From Manduca sexta (taxonomy: Eukaryota > Arthropoda > Insecta > Lepidoptera > Sphingidae), in the NCBI RefSeq assembly GCF_014839805.1, contig NC_051131.1, forward strand, positions 9,908,913-9,972,912: a DNA stretch of 64,000 nucleotides. Direction: 5' to 3'. Numbering within the stretch: position 1 is the stretch's first letter; each line of letters opens with the position of its first letter. Below, piece by piece: positions 13,677 to 28,204 of the stretch. The notes beneath the pieces were generated by a model. That model ran no database searches, was not told the origin of the DNA, and saw nothing but the letters and a program-made list of their open reading frames with translations. Made by a program: the position numbers and the translations under genes.

Positions 13677-13703
13677 TCTTCAGCTTTATATAATAGTATA
13701 GAT

Positions 13704-15560
13704 TTACGCGACTTTGTTATAACCAACTGAGGAAGTTGTATAAATTCGTCATATTTTGTAAGTAACTTATGCAAACTTACAAAATGTCACACTCGCCAAA
13801 GATCGAGTTAAAATTATAGAATGTTTCGAAAAAATATAGGAACAAAAAATGTCATGACACACGGTAATAATAAATTGTTTACCAACACTCAATAACAACA
13901 GCAAATCCTTCTTATTGCTCAAATGTAAAACAAGGCACAATATACCTTCGCCTACTAAACCTTAGATGTAAATGTTTAAAAATACTTTAGTACAGTCCTT
14001 TCTAATATAATGAACAAAATAGTTGACATTTCTTTTTAATTTAAATAAACCAAGCCCTTAAAACAATTGGTTTACACTAAAAAGTGAATTTCTTTAGGAG
14101 GTATATTTTTTGGAAGTATATAATAAAACCAAAATACCATATTAATATATTATTTACACTCATGCCATAAAATTCTGTAGTAATGGATTATAAAAAATAT
14201 ATATATATATATTTTAACGGAAATATGAATAAATAAAATGTTGCCAAATATTTTTAAACATTTCAATCCATCCTTGACCATAATAAATAACCCAATCTCG
14301 GGTTTAAAATCGGAAATGAATACAATTTAGTGTTCATACCTTACCTAACAGATTACTATTCGATGTTTTCTCTTTGTCAATACATTCAAAATATGTAATG
14401 AAATAAAAAAAGACAACCTATCAAACATTATTTTTCTAAATGTTATTATTGCTCATAGCTATAAATATACAAAATTGAGATATTCAGAAACACTTGTTGC
14501 TATAACTGTCTTAATTAATTATTTCTAATACTGAATTTTAGTCTATAATGTATCAAATGCTAATACGCCAAATTGTTTATTTCAGTTAATAATAATTCAT
14601 CAATATTGAACTTAAAGTCAGTAGTACTAAGGTATTAAGTTCGGTTAGAAATAATGCGAATTAGAATTTTCTAGAATAAGATTCAAATGCTACGTGTTTG
14701 AAATAACTACTTCCTGATATCAACAAATAGGTATTCAAAACATGTAGCATTTAAAGTATTTTAAATAACATACAGTATTCATTCATGCTTGTTACCCACC
14801 TCGAAATTTGGAAGCTATTCGACATAAAACATTTATATAATATTATATACAATTATTTTTACCTGTCACATATTTTTTGGATCACGGAATGTGAAATCGT
14901 TGCAAAAATTACATATTTTAGAAACATATCGAAATTTTGAATGGACAAATAAAAAAAATGATTTCAATATATGATAGGCAAAAAAATTAACTACTTCACC
15001 CATTTATACACGAATAATAGCTAATAATAAAGAGTAAAATTGCACTAAAACAAAAAACCACCCGGGGCTAACGTGTCAACATTTGGCACACACAAAATAT
15101 TCGATACTTACCGAGTCGGCCATATTGGTTTCCAAATTACCTAACTAACGTGGAATACCGATTTTTTTACTATTTTAGGCACAGGCCGTAAAAGCATCTG
15201 CCAGCACATTAAACTCATGAAATTGTATCGACAACAAAAACAATTATGTATATAGATATCGCGATGTTAACAATGGAACTTTAATATATTTATGTTAACT
15301 TAATTTCGATTATCACTTCAACGCTTAATTCCCTTTATAGACATGAAGAGTCGTAACAAATAAATTCTAATGCAGTCAGCTACGTCTAAATGTGGAAGTA
15401 TTTTAATCCCTTAAATAAACATTTTTACAATCATGACTACCCTCATATCGATAAAAATAATTGGAACATTTTTTTTTTGTTCAGTATTTTGAATTTCGCA
15501 AAAAAAAATATTTTGAGCTGTTTTAAAAAGCAAATATTTTATTTCGTTTTAAATATTAAC
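13704..15560. other. AT-rich intergenic DNA
   Basis: There is no supported gene; it is strongly AT-rich, with a (TA)n-like run near 14195-14215. It lies downstream of the SNX13 3' end. Confidence 0.5.
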
Positions 15561-15566
15561 TTTATT
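15561..15566 (-). terminator. Probable poly(A) signal of the SNX13 gene
   Basis: AATAAA on the minus strand lies about 50 bases past the SNX13 stop codon. It is the first canonical hexamer reached. Confidence 0.5.
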
Positions 15567-15616
15567 CAGTAGCTCTAAAATAAAGACTATTAATAAAGCC
15601 ATCAATGGGAGAATAC

Positions 15617-18600
15617 TCATACGTTCGTACTTTTCTTAGGCGCCGGCACTCTCGGTGAGTTAGAGTATAATTTCTTGAACAACTCCTGGATGTTGTTGTC
15701 GGGGAATAAATTCGTCAGCGTCGCTGTAAAATATACCATTTCGTTGGAGAAATTCGTCAAAATATATTTTATATAGAAAAGTATATTAAGGTTTTAATCA
15801 ATGGAAAATAATTATTTTACATACGTCAAACAATAATAACTACGTATGCTTGGTAGAGTCTATTTAATACTAGGTTTTGCTCCCAGCTACACCTGGGTGA
15901 AAAGCCTTTCTCGCTAAAATAAAGTAACTGACACATGATGGCGCCATTTGGACAAGAGCGCCATCCATGTATTTATTTAAAGCAAAAAAACTGATAATTT
16001 TTTTATTATTTCCATGTAAACAAATTACCGGCAAAGAAATAGCTTATGTGTTCATTTAGGATACAATCTACCCGTCTGCCAAGTTTCATCCAAATCTGAT
16101 CAACTTTTTATAATTTTTTTTTTAACAGACATCCAAACCTTTCAAACTTTTACATTTATAATATTTGTGAGATTAACTAAAACAGTCACTAGTAATAAGT
16201 TTAATTGTTATGAAATTTTTTCTTGTCTCAATACATACCTTCAAGTAACACAAATATCAGTCGCCTATTAATCTCCTGTGTTTGGAAGAGATCGAAAACC
16301 GTGAGAAGTCCTCTACGCGTCGTGTCGGACCCAACTATGTGCCTTAAATCGTCTGAAAATGTACAATTTAATTTAACTATATAGGCAATAAACATTTTCA
16401 GCCTTATGGTGTTGCCAATTTTTTATTAAAAATGACGAAACAATCAAACAGTTTGTCTGTTAGAGATTTTCCCACCCTCACACCATTACACCTCCTGAGA
16501 GCCAGAATCAGCAGTGACACGAATGTTGATACCCAGCGGTGAAGCTCGGCGAGTCTCAAAGAAAAACTAATATGTTTTTATCGTAACGATATTAATCAAA
16601 TAGGTAGGAAGTTAATAACTAAATAATTCAGCCTGTTAGTGAACGATGTAGGGACACACACAGGCGCAGCTATGTAACTGTACGTACGCAGTTGTGCGGG
16701 TACGCTGTGTCACACCATGCCTCATATAAAAGTGACATGCGCCTTTGTTAATTCAGTACGTCTACTAATTTGTTACTATTACCACCTAAGTACGCCGCTA
16801 TGTATTAACGTACTCTGAATCTTTGGAAATAGATACTTACTAAATGCCATCCTTTAAAAAAAAAAAAAAAAATGCCATCCTTTGAGTTTAATTTAGTACC
16901 TATGCTAGAGTTTTGACTCCCAAAAAAACATCAACAAGCGACATGGGTACCCAGGTCACACAACACCACTACAACTTATAAAAACGATAACTACCCTCTG
17001 TTTCTTAACAGTTTTAATTCGATTAAAATCGAATAAGTTTACCTGAGCATGCGGACAGCAAGGCTACTTTAGCTGCGACTCTCGTTCTTGCTTTGGTCGC
17101 CGAATCTCTATTTGTATAACTCGCGTTGTGTCGACTTGTCAGCCATTGTCTGAAGCAAATCGATCATTGGAGAGAACCGTAACATTATAATTAATAATAT
17201 TGCTAGAACTCGAAATAAATAAAAAAAAAGATTTTTAACAAAATACTGGATTTCTTGGTTAAATTATGAAAAAAGAAACACAGAAAGAGATTTTATGAAT
17301 ATTTACAGAAAAGACATACTTGAATCAGTTTGTTCAAAAATTTAATAATATAACCTCACTTGAATGTTTTCAAATATTGTACAACATTTCTCGGTGACGT
17401 CAACGACGATACCAATTCGAGGACCTTCCTGGAAACAAATTATAACTATTATTGTAATAAAAACAACAAGAACTTGGATAAAACAACAGCATATTACACA
17501 TGCTACTTTCGCGCAAAATTCGATTGCTTGTGCAATTCGAGCGAACATTCCAGTAATGGCGGTATCACTTACTTGTTGACCCTATCTGCTATCAAGGTCC
17601 TTATAGGCGCGAGTAAACGACGCCGCAGCCACAGACCTCTGATGCCCAACACTTCCTCCAGTAACTTCAGCGGGACACTTTCATCACTATCCTGTTGAAG
17701 TCGATAGTTTGTATTAGCAAATTTGTAACGTAACTTTTATATAAATGCAGCCCCCTTAGAATGTAAAAGAAAAACGACACGAGAATCTAAGTCGTTTAAT
17801 TATAATTGGTCGAGAGACAAACATGTGACTCACTCGTTGAACTTTCAACCAATGACAAATTTCAATCAAACGACACGCACGTTCGTATCGTTTTTATTAT
17901 ACAGCATTGTAGGCTGATAATAAAATGTTTATATAAGATATAATTGAAGATTTATAAATATATAGTTAAGTTTATGTCTATTAAATATATGCGATAATCT
18001 AATTGTAATCTTCCCTACTTTTCCTTGTGGCATAATATTATGATGAGTATCAATCAATCAAGATAAATTATTGCTTAAAACTTCATACTCACGTCCTGGC
18101 CGTCCGTAGTGGTTCCAGTTTTGAAAGCTTCATAATAATTTTCACCGCTTTTACCCTGGAACACTTTTGATATACCTGAAACATCGTAATATTAGGTATA
18201 TTGTTAATGAATACTGGTAGTTACCGTGTTGTGACAAATTTTAAGTAAATCCACCAGAAATGGAAGTTAATATTGATTGAGAGGAACGTAACGTTCAAAA
18301 CTAATGGACATTTTTCATACTCCGCAGCCATGCGAAGCAAAATATATGTTCACAACAAACTAACAAAATCAATTAACAATCGCAAAAGCTATCTCCAAAT
18401 CGATTCATTGAGAAAATCGAAATGAAAAAGTAAAATAAACCAGCCAAAGTAAGTAATCCGAGCACAATGATGAAACTATTCAGATTGGTCTATGCCTTTT
18501 TTGTGATTGGCCCATTCCTAGATCGATCCAGAGATAAAACCTCTAAAACAATGCGCAATCGCATTCTAACCTAATTGAGATAATCTGCAAATCTTACCAT

Positions 18601-21600
18601 CCATGACTCCGTCAACGGTGTTCGCGAATTGATCGGGCATGTTCTTTAATGTCCTCATGCCAGCTCGTAGAGAATTCACTAGTAGAGCGTCGATCTGCAA
18701 ACAAACAATTACATAACTACACACACACATACACTCAATAACCGCACATATACTGTGATACAAGTCTTATGTCGAAGATTGCTAAAATTACATGACAATT
18801 TCAATACCATAACATCCAATGAAAGAAATATTCGTAATGTTTTTTTTCTTTTTTAGGAACCAATTAGTCATTTATTTAAAAATACAAATATGTACTTAAT
18901 ATTTAAAAAAAAAGAAACTACTTACCGTATTACTATGTTTCTCCTGTTGATTTTCGGGACTGAGAAAGCCTCCCAAATAATCTTGCGACAACAGCGCCAT
19001 ATATTTACTTTCTCGGGCGAGGCTGGCCAGCGTTTGCAAGTAATTATTTAACATCCTCTTTCGAGTTTCTAGAACAGTTCTTGACGTATTCTGAAACGTC
19101 TTCTTGGCTGGGAAGGGAATATGACCTAATTCTGGCCACTGTGAAAAAATATTAGAACATTGCAATAGTCGATCACAAAAAAAAATATGATATATTGCGC
19201 GTGTAGCATAACACATAATATATTCATCCTAATGAACGATAAGAAAGTTTTGGCTTAAATGACTAGTATCTAATATGCCGCGAAATATAGAGTGAAAAAT
19301 ATGATCAAACATTTCGCTGCCTACATATGAAAATTATTATCATTTATTTTACCTTTTCTTTAATAGAACTGTGCAGATCATAGAAATCACTATATCTTCT
19401 GTAAATATGCCACACTTCATTGTCGGACAATCTTGTTACAGCTATTGCGTAGATACCAAAGGCGCGACCCTTTTCTTGGACCAAAGCTAAAAATAAATAA
19501 TGTAATTAAATGTACAAATAACATTTTCTATAAAAAAGATTATTCGGTAATGGATTACTTTAAGTACACCTATTAATACGGAGATTCGATAAATCTTAAA
19601 ACCGACTAATCTAACAGAATCCTATTATATCTAAACCTCTAAACATATTATAAAACAAAGTCCCTTTTTCTGTTCGTCTGTATGATATCGATTATCTCAA
19701 AATCTACTCAACGGATTTTTATAAATTTTGGAATGCAGATAGTTTGAGACCCTGGGGAGGTTATAGGCTACTTTCTATGTCGGGAAAATATAAAGTGAGA
19801 CTTTTATCTCGGAAAACTCCTTCACGAGGGCGAAGCCGCGAGCGAAAGCAAATCTAGTTATCAGTGGCGAAGCGTCCATACAACACAACCCGGCTTCCCT
19901 TTTAGGTTTATTTACGTTTAAAAACGTTTACGTGTTAAATTGATCACGAAATCTTAACTAAAGCAAGTTTTTATTTCTCGGGTTACCTTTTGAAAAATTT
20001 CATCCTTCGCCACTGCTAGTTATATACTCAAAAAATAACATACCTGTCTCTATAATACATGCCGATAATGGAGACATGAAATTCTTCGCGTTACGACTGA
20101 TCTCCGAATGCGACAAAGATAGGTTGCTCGTGTTCGCCGATGTCAAGTTTGATGGTCCTAAAACATGTTACACTTTTCATATAAAATCATACTTCTATTA
20201 TGTTTCGTTTAAAAACTAAATTACGAGTAAGCATAAACTAAAATCGTTTTAGGATGCGATAAAAACAGCCAGACATACTCCTATAAATATAACAATCGAA
20301 ACTTTGAAGCGAGATTTAATATTTAACATGCATTAGTAAAAAAACACAGGTTAGAAGATATAAAAATGTGAGTAATGTTATTATAGATATCTACTTTTAG
20401 GATAGGGAAGGGAAAACATCCTCGATACTAGGTTCATTTATCGATAAATTATTTTATTGTGAAATAATACATAATTCATTTAGCTGTGAACCTTACAAGC
20501 TAATCTTGTGTCATAGAGATCCACAATTTTTTTGTGTTTCATTTTTAAATAATTACGATATCGAAATTATTTTGCATTTAAAAAAACTAAATAACTGGAC
20601 TTTCTTTTAATGTGTAAAATTACAAAAATATTAGCATAAAGAGTCAATAAAAAATATTATTCATATTCCAATCGATATATAAGAATTGAACTCAGTGCCA
20701 CACTCGAAACACTTCAAAAAGTATTTACCTGCGCTTTCATTGATCATCTTTTGTGCCAAATTTCCGACTATGTCGGAACGGGAACGATTATGTCTCGCTC
20801 CAGGCACTGACAAAAAATCACCTGAGAAATTATTAACCAATAAATTACTATTTTTCATCAAATATTACAACATGTGTGAATAATTTTAAATCGATATTTT
20901 ACAATCGATTAGGCCCTATCGCTTGTTAAATCTTAAAAAATGTTGACAGTAAGTATGAATGACAAATTATCAACTTATTATATTCAGGTAAAAATTATTT
21001 TTATACCTGTAAAATTATGATTCTTGAAGTTATTAATTAATAATAACCAAGATTTTTCAAACAAAACTAATACCTAGTAGCATCGAACTATTTGTTACAA
21101 ATCATAAATTCATTTCAAGTGTACATTTAGCGTATAAGTAAAACTACAAAAAACATGTGAGAACTACTCAAAAATCAAAGTGTAGATCTCGATGTACACT
21201 CAAATTAAACGCCTCTAAATACATACATAAAAAAAAAATCGAAAATCAAATCACACTGTCGCCAATTACTGTCGATAAATCCACACTATTGGACTATGTG
21301 CTAACAATGTCTACATTAAATTGCCAGGCATATACCAAACACACTGCATTTAGGTATCGTGTGGTTCTTGTTACTTGGCGTCCGTCGCGTCAACGAGCGT
21401 GGGAACGTAAACGACTTGTTCGGTAGTTCGTATTTATATTTCGACTTGGACCACAGCCTCGGCAACTGGTTCAAGCAAGATTTCACGATTTTCTTGCATT
21501 TGTCTATTATTGTTGAGCATAAACAATTTCACGTGTGGTTAGTTGTTAGAAACATATACGATAATCGTGCGCAGATACGTGCATACATACCGCTGTATTT

Positions 21601-24600
21601 CCTGTCCGATTTGTCGTCCTTCTTGTAGTCGCTGAAAGTGTAAACATTGTTTAGTACGGTTATAGAAGAATAAATAAATATAAGCTTTAAATTACTTTAC
21701 CTGTGATTTTTATCGGAGCTGTCTTCGTTGTCCATCATGAAATCGGATTGCCAGGAGGGATCGTCCTAAAATAATAATTAACCGACTTAAAAAAAGTGGA
21801 GATTCTCAGTTCAAAAAAACAAAATTTCTAAATGCTTCTCCATATTCAAAATGGACATTTTACTAGGTGATTAAAATATCTTTAAACTTGACAAATGACG
21901 TCACAAGCTTAGTATCCACGACGGCGTTAATGTACTATGAGACAGGTACAATGAATGAATTTCAGCAATTTACTCATATATCACTTTTAGGTAGTATAAA
22001 CATTTATATTCTCACCTCCAAAGCGTCGCAAACGCACTTTTGAACCTCGTCGAAACAAATTACAGGGTTGTTCGTAAACTCCTCGCCTTCTGTTGTGATC
22101 TTTCTAACTAACTCAGCGTGACAATTGTCCGGCACTCCCATTATGGCTGGCTTGTTGGGAGCTAAATATAAATCACATAGCTCTAATGCCGACGAACGTA
22201 AATTGTCTATGACTGCTTTTGACGTGTGCGGGGCATCTGTGAAGAAATACAATGTGTCAATGTATATAGACAAGATCGTCATGCCTTGATGCCGGAAAAC
22301 AAACTATATTGTAGGTCCAGAAAGTTGCATGTTTATTAGCAATATTTTTAGTGACATTTTATATAAAATATGACTGCCTCGGTAGCATAGTTGTATTACG
22401 GTACGACTGCAGTACTGAGGTCTCTGGTATCATCCCCGGCTTGGACGCTGTGATATTAAGTGGTTCTACTCAGTATTAGCCCGGAGTCTAGAATTTGTGT
22501 CTGATATGGCTATGGGCTCGCTCTCTATCATATTATGGGGGGAATACACACAGCGGAAAGTGGGTGCATCTGTGCCTACCCCGCCCCCCCGTGGGGACAA
22601 AATGCGTGTGCGTGTAGATTAGATTAGATTCAATATGAAAGTGTGACCAAACTACAAAATGAAATAAAAAAATGTAAAATAGTTACCTGCTTCATTTAAT
22701 TCAATTTCCAATAGATACTGTGCGTTCGACCTCCACGCCGCCGTCGCTCTTAAAAACTTTAGTGATCGAGCAACTTCTTCGGATATTTTTTCCGCGGCTG
22801 TGTTGTTTGAAGCCCCTGTAAAAAAAAATATTAAGAAAAAAAGAATTAACGTGATCCCGCCTCTTCAGAAATTGCCATAAATCACGGCACGAACGTCCGT
22901 GTTATTTCATATTGTTTGGCCAACATACTGAACTTGCGTTGGTACCTCGCCCAATCATTGTTACGCCCAATTGTGTCACAATCTAGGAGGGCACATAGCA
23001 TATAACAAAATAATCAATAAATTATAATAATATAGCACAAGTATAATAAGGAAAATATACTTTATCGATAGCATTCGCGAACCTGACCCAAAAATCTAAA
23101 CACTGGAAAGTTCTATGACGTCAATAATTGTGCCAAAATATCAAAATACCTTCTTGAGGTCCCAATGTAGCCCGCCTTGCTTGCATAATCCTGGTCAAAT
23201 ATTGCAACGATGACAGCTTCTGGCGGTCTTGCAGTTCCCATTCACCCGCACTGTCTTTTGAGTGCTAAAATAAAAATATAAAAAATTGCAGAAAATGCAA
23301 AAAATATAGTGGAATTTCAGTCCCGTGATTGTCAAAATCGAAAACGCACGGAGAAAATTAAAAAAAAATCAGAAAAGCAGCCTGTATTTTATGTAACTAT
23401 AGTACTTATACAATACACTTGCCAGTTTCTGTATATCTTTTTGTACTAATTCCAAAGTGGAGTCCAATTCTTCAGCGTCGCTGCAACATCTTATTACTAT
23501 AAGAAATAGTTCTGATGGCAGTGACGAGTCGCGACAACACTGTAAAGCGCAAAATAGTATAAATACTTGATATTACATAGGTAATGTTATCAAACCCGTA
23601 ACAAAATTGTAACAGGCCGATGTCTCAACATTATAGATTTTGGAGAAAACTAATATAGGAGGTATTTATTAGATCAACAGAAGCTAAAACAAGAATTTCT
23701 GTCTGTCTGTCTGTATATTTATACACGCATAACTCATAAACTATTTCATGGTACCGAATAAAGTTTTCACTGATGTATTGTTAAAGATCTAACTTAAAAT
23801 ATAGGTTCCATTTTATTCCAAGAGATACACCTCCACAAGAACTCACCATCCTAATAATAGTTCTGTTGATATTATCAGGGTCGCTCAACAGGTTGATAAT
23901 GGGCCGCAGTACAACAGCTGACAATAGTTCTATCAAAATAACTTTTAATGCATGACATTTCCACGCCTCCTCGGGAGCGACTAGATACAGCACAGCCTCA
24001 GATACCTCGCAGAGTAATTCTAGAATACGAAATAAATCTACCAATGCCTTTTTAAAAAAAAAATGTTTAAAAAAAATCTATGTATTAGTATTCTAATAAC
24101 ATAATGAAATAATATTATATTCTTACACATACTATATATTCATTTAATTTTAGTCAAATAAGGAAAAATTAACCACATTTATATTTTATTCTTTACCCAG
24201 TACAAAACTTATTAATAATTGCTTAGTTATATCAAAAAAACATTAAAAACTATTATAATTCATACCATATTCTTTGTCTGCATTCATACAGAATACATCG
24301 CGACATATTTGTTTATTTTCAATTGAGCATTCCAGTTCAAAGAATATGTCCTTCAGCGTTTTTCCAGTTATGTTTTCTGAGCTATCATAAAATTTCGATT
24401 TACCAAATGTTTGCGAATCTGCAAAAAAATATTGATTATAAAAAATATACTTAAAATGACTGGTCTGTCAAATATTTTCTAAAAACGTATGTACATAGTG
24501 AAGTAGCTTCTAACACCCATCACTTTAAATCTCATTTTGGAGATAACAAACAAATATACCTGGTGGCCACGATAAATCAGTTTCACTTTTATTTCTCCTG

Positions 24601-26548
24601 TGACTTTTCTTGTCATCTTGTTTCTTAGGACTTGGCCTTGTACTGTCACTGCCCAACTCTTTACTGTTCAATAAATCTATGTGTTTCAGCCTTACTCTGG
24701 ACTGTTTGAATAATTTTAAATGTGTGGTAAGTTCTTCTGGGAATCTCGTTGATAATAAGTGTATCCAGTCCACACTTTTTATCCTATAAAAAGATATCAT
24801 ATCTAATAACACTAAGTAATAATTGATAGCTGCATTTCTATGACTAAGGCACTATGTTGAAATTATTACCTTAATTAAATCATTAAAAGAATATAGATTG
24901 AATTACTGAATGCACAACTTATCATATACTATTATTTAAAATCATTTTTAAAATACACAAACAAAATTATAAAACAAAATATTTGTCTCACTATGTAATG
25001 AATGTAAGTTAGCAAATATTTTTCCCCTTTCCCCTATTTTGAATATTCATTAAATATATATAAAACATTTACTGGATCAGTATGAAAAAGATTATGGCAT
25101 ATCTCACCTATTAGCTACATTAGCACCAGTGGCCAGCACCAAACGTTTAATGGCATGTGTTGTAAACTCTTCATCGCTTGTCAGTATCTCGTACCATGGT
25201 GTCACATAATCGTTGATTATGATTACAATAATCTCATTGAGAAACGAATCAACGGTCTCACTGCCTGTTATTCTATTGTCAAACTTTGGTAAGGCGGTTT
25301 CCTTTTTGAATAATTCCAATATCTGGAACAGAAAATATTTAAATAAATATATAATATTTAACTTTATATCGACGGTTGAAAGGCTAATTGACTTAAACAA
25401 CATTTTTTTGCTATACTAAGTTTCATACATATTAAAAATACACTTTTTTCTATGTTTTATTATCCTAGTTAAAAGTTATTGAAAAAAAAATTTGCTTGAG
25501 TCAAGAAGTTCAACTGTCAATATTATAATTTATTACTGAAACCATTCTACAATCAAAATATCCAAACCATTGAAGTCAAAATATTTCCTCATCCTTGCTA
25601 TTATTAAACACACTTAACAAATGTTTTTAAAGTGTTATCTATGTATATGATATATTCAATTGAAGAAGTGCAAACAGTATGATATAAATGTTTGTTTACC
25701 TTTGGTATCTGAATGGAATAGTTTGTGCGTTGCAAGGGATCATCGAGACAGTCCAAATCAACCGTAAATATCTTTTTGTTGTCATAAGAGAAGTATAAAA
25801 TCGTTATCACTCTGCAAATACAGATAAAATAACAATGAACATAGTAGCAAATGGAATTCATATTGTTATTTCTTCTTAAAATTCTGCCCTTTTTTTTATT
25901 TATTGTACTTTGTTGTTACCCATTTTGTTTTAAGGCCGAAATGACCTCTGTACTCCTAAAAGTAATGGTTGTCATATTTGAATCTTGGCTATGCAAAACT
26001 TGACCAAGCTACCGCAAGGTGCAGAAGACCATTATTAACACACTAGAAAAAGCGTATGTCACAGTTCAAATCCAGAAAAAAGTACTGTTCACAGCCTCTT
26101 CTCTACACAATACTAAATGGGATTTGCCCTGTTCTGTATACTTTTCCACAGAATAATCTATCCCACAAAAAAAGTATGAAGGTTGAAAGAAATTATATGT
26201 AACTATAATAAATATCTACCTGATAGACCTATAATTGGTAAAAAAATAAATTACCTTGTTTATAGAGTATATGGGATATCATTAAAACCAACGATTATCT
26301 ACAAAACCTATGGTATTTTCCCCGTTTACATGAAGCACAGTGTAGCAGATAAATATTAGGTTAATGCTTATACGTCATTGTAACATATAAATATTATTAG
26401 CTATCTATTAATTGCTTTACTTCTCAGGTACTTACCCAATTAGAAAAGACACAAAAAATGTAAGCAAAGTCAAGTAAATACCGAAACCGAATAAGCCTGT
26501 AATGATGATGGAAACTAAACCAAACCAGGCAACGATTCTCATTGCCAT
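15617..26548 (-). CDS. SNX13: Sorting nexin 13 (SNX13) family protein, complete
   Basis: Twenty-three minus-strand exons join in frame (about 976 aa; vertebrate SNX13 is about 960). Exons, 5' to 3': 26548-26436, 25811-25700, 25322-25108, 24783-24560, 24418-24266, 24037-23847, 23539-23423, 23264-23150, 22815-22687, 22236-22016, 21765-21701, 21631-21591, 20806-20729, 20157-20044, 19486-19353, 19138-18926, 18694-18598, 18175-18093, 17691-17573, 17428-17360, 17149-17043, 16352-16239, 15723-15617. The ATG opens MAMRIVAW and a hydrophobic hairpin (residues ~5-47). PXA spans ~75-340 ('NDYVTPWYEILT', 'LLSDPDNINR'). A divergent RGS lies at ~414-530. PX is at ~630-745 with RRYSDF (~659) and the basic PFPAKK (~683). 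Nexin C is at ~805-950. In the family, PX binds phosphoinositides, and the protein bridges the ER with endolysosomes or lipid droplets. RGS activity of this divergent copy is untested. One intron uses a GC donor. Confidence 0.93.
19640..19858 (-). repeat. Degraded 'cgaagccgcgagcgaaagc' element fragment in SNX13 intron
   Basis: This is the reverse-oriented relative of the head region of elements A-C: 'gggcgaagccgcgagcg', 'gagaccctggggagg', and a minus-strand 'cagacgaacagaaaaagg'-type end. It lies inside the intron between exons 15 and 14. Confidence 0.6.
22372..22632 (+). mobile_element. tRNA-derived SINE in SNX13 intron
   Basis: The head 'gcctcggtagcatagttg' and a weak B-box-like 'ggtatcatcc' match the heads of the copies at 41491 and 54636. 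The body is GC-richer and ends in 'tagattagattagatt'. It is oriented opposite to the host gene. Confidence 0.7.
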
Positions 26549-27420
26549 TATTATTATGTTTGTTTATCCACAAACGTACAATTTAAAAACACAAAAAATA
26601 AAAAGTGAAAACAAACTTTGATGGATTGACTGATAGACTGACGTCTTTGGTTTAGGGATGACCTCTGACTACTGATTTTGACACATAACGATACCCAAAT
26701 GTTTTTGAAATCGATATTCAATCGAAACCAGTGTTGTTTATTTTTATAATTATAGGACATGTTCTGCACCTATTAAAAAAATTTACACTTGAAATAAAAT
26801 AAAATTGAAATTTACAATTATTTATTAATAATCACTGAAATACATTTTAAAGCATATTTTATTTATTTTTTATCAAATTCTAATAATTAAAATCGATTAT
26901 TGGAACCGTAAATCCCTATTTAGACTTTTTAAAATAATTTTAAAAGATGGCAATGAAACATAAAACCGTGCAGCCAATATATATAAAAAGAACCATATTC
27001 AGTCCTTATGCTGAAATTGTAGATTTTCAGAAGGTCAAGGAAATCAACTAGGGTTTTTCCATTGTTCTGAGGTTGAGTGTGTCCGGAGTAAATTTTATAC
27101 GTTGTAATGGAAAATATTATTGGACACGTCTTCGTAGACACTATAGAAAACTTAGTTTACCAACGAACCTATTTTATCTGAAGGGTACCTAAGTAATCTA
27201 TTCTAGATCTAAGTAAATCAGAGGTAATAATTATTTATACCAAACTTAGATTTATTGTTCCTGGCACGTTAGTCCGTTTCTGGAGTTTTTTCAAATAGAA
27301 TCATTTTATTGTGATGATGTGGATTTCGAAGCATCAGACTTATAAAATAGTTCTCTTTATTACTTACAAAAAGCTGTTTATACTAGCCCTGTATTATACG
27401 AGTACGAGTATACTGTCCCC
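26549..27420. promoter_or_regulatory. Upstream region of SNX13
   Basis: This 5' flank of SNX13 is AT-rich. No clear TATA box or CpG patch was found, and the start site cannot be assigned. It also contains unique AT-rich DNA with no gene. Confidence 0.3.
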
Positions 27421-27424
27421 AGAT

Positions 27425-27690
27425 AAGCGCGGGTCTTTACTACTAAAAATTTTATTCGTAGCCTACCACGCTAGCGTAGTGCAGATTAACAGATATCACA
27501 CAACTCCAAGCTTCTTTTTGTAGAATTCTCAGGTACACCTGAATCGTGATATATTTCTTCACCGTTAAAGCTAATGTAAATTAATAAATTATACACATAA
27601 CTTCAAAATTCAGAGGTTCGTGTCTAAGATTTGCAGACATCTGTCTCAGCAGACCATTCCATTCCCAAAAAGGCTACTTAATGTGTACCA
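27425..27690 (-). repeat. Diverged copy of the tRNA-derived SINE family seen at 46265
   Basis: It shares 'gcctaccacgctagcgtagtgcagatt', 'ttctcaggtacacctga' and 'ttcaccgttaaagc', in order, with the SINE at 46265-46580. It is strongly mutated. Confidence 0.55.
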
Positions 27691-28204
27691 AAACTGTATA
27701 ATAAATAAGTAGATGTAATAAATAAAACATTGCATAACAGCATTTCGATTTATTGGAATACAACACAATCACATTGAACTGATTTACACAGTAGGTATAG
27801 TTACAATAGTCTTGAGACTACCTAATAATACTAGTATAATAATTTTATTGTCAAACATGTCAAATGAATGATTTGAACATGGTGGTACGAAGTTTCACAA
27901 TTGAGGGTATTACTGCCCCTCTTAAATTAAACAATGGAATAACATTAAATGCATTACATAGGTTTCCGAATGGCCATAAATTTACACAAAGTAAATCGCT
28001 ATAACAAACCTTGTGGAGTCGAAGGATCGGTAGTACGCTAAACAAACAGTATAAGCATATAAGAATAGAATTTTCAAACATCTACAATAAGTGTAAAACC
28101 ACGAGATAAAAACCAATATTCGTAAGATGTGCATTTATAAATATATTTTTTAATTTATATTGTGCATTAAAGGCAAACTTTAGTTTTTATATCCAATTGT
28201 TGAC

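Larger units (their letters stand above)
12795..13703 (+). mobile_element. Tandem-monomer element, copy B
   Basis: It has the same head, four-monomer core and tail as copy A, in the same orientation, 2.2 kb downstream. The last three monomers are almost identical to each other, which suggests recent local homogenisation. Confidence 0.75.
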
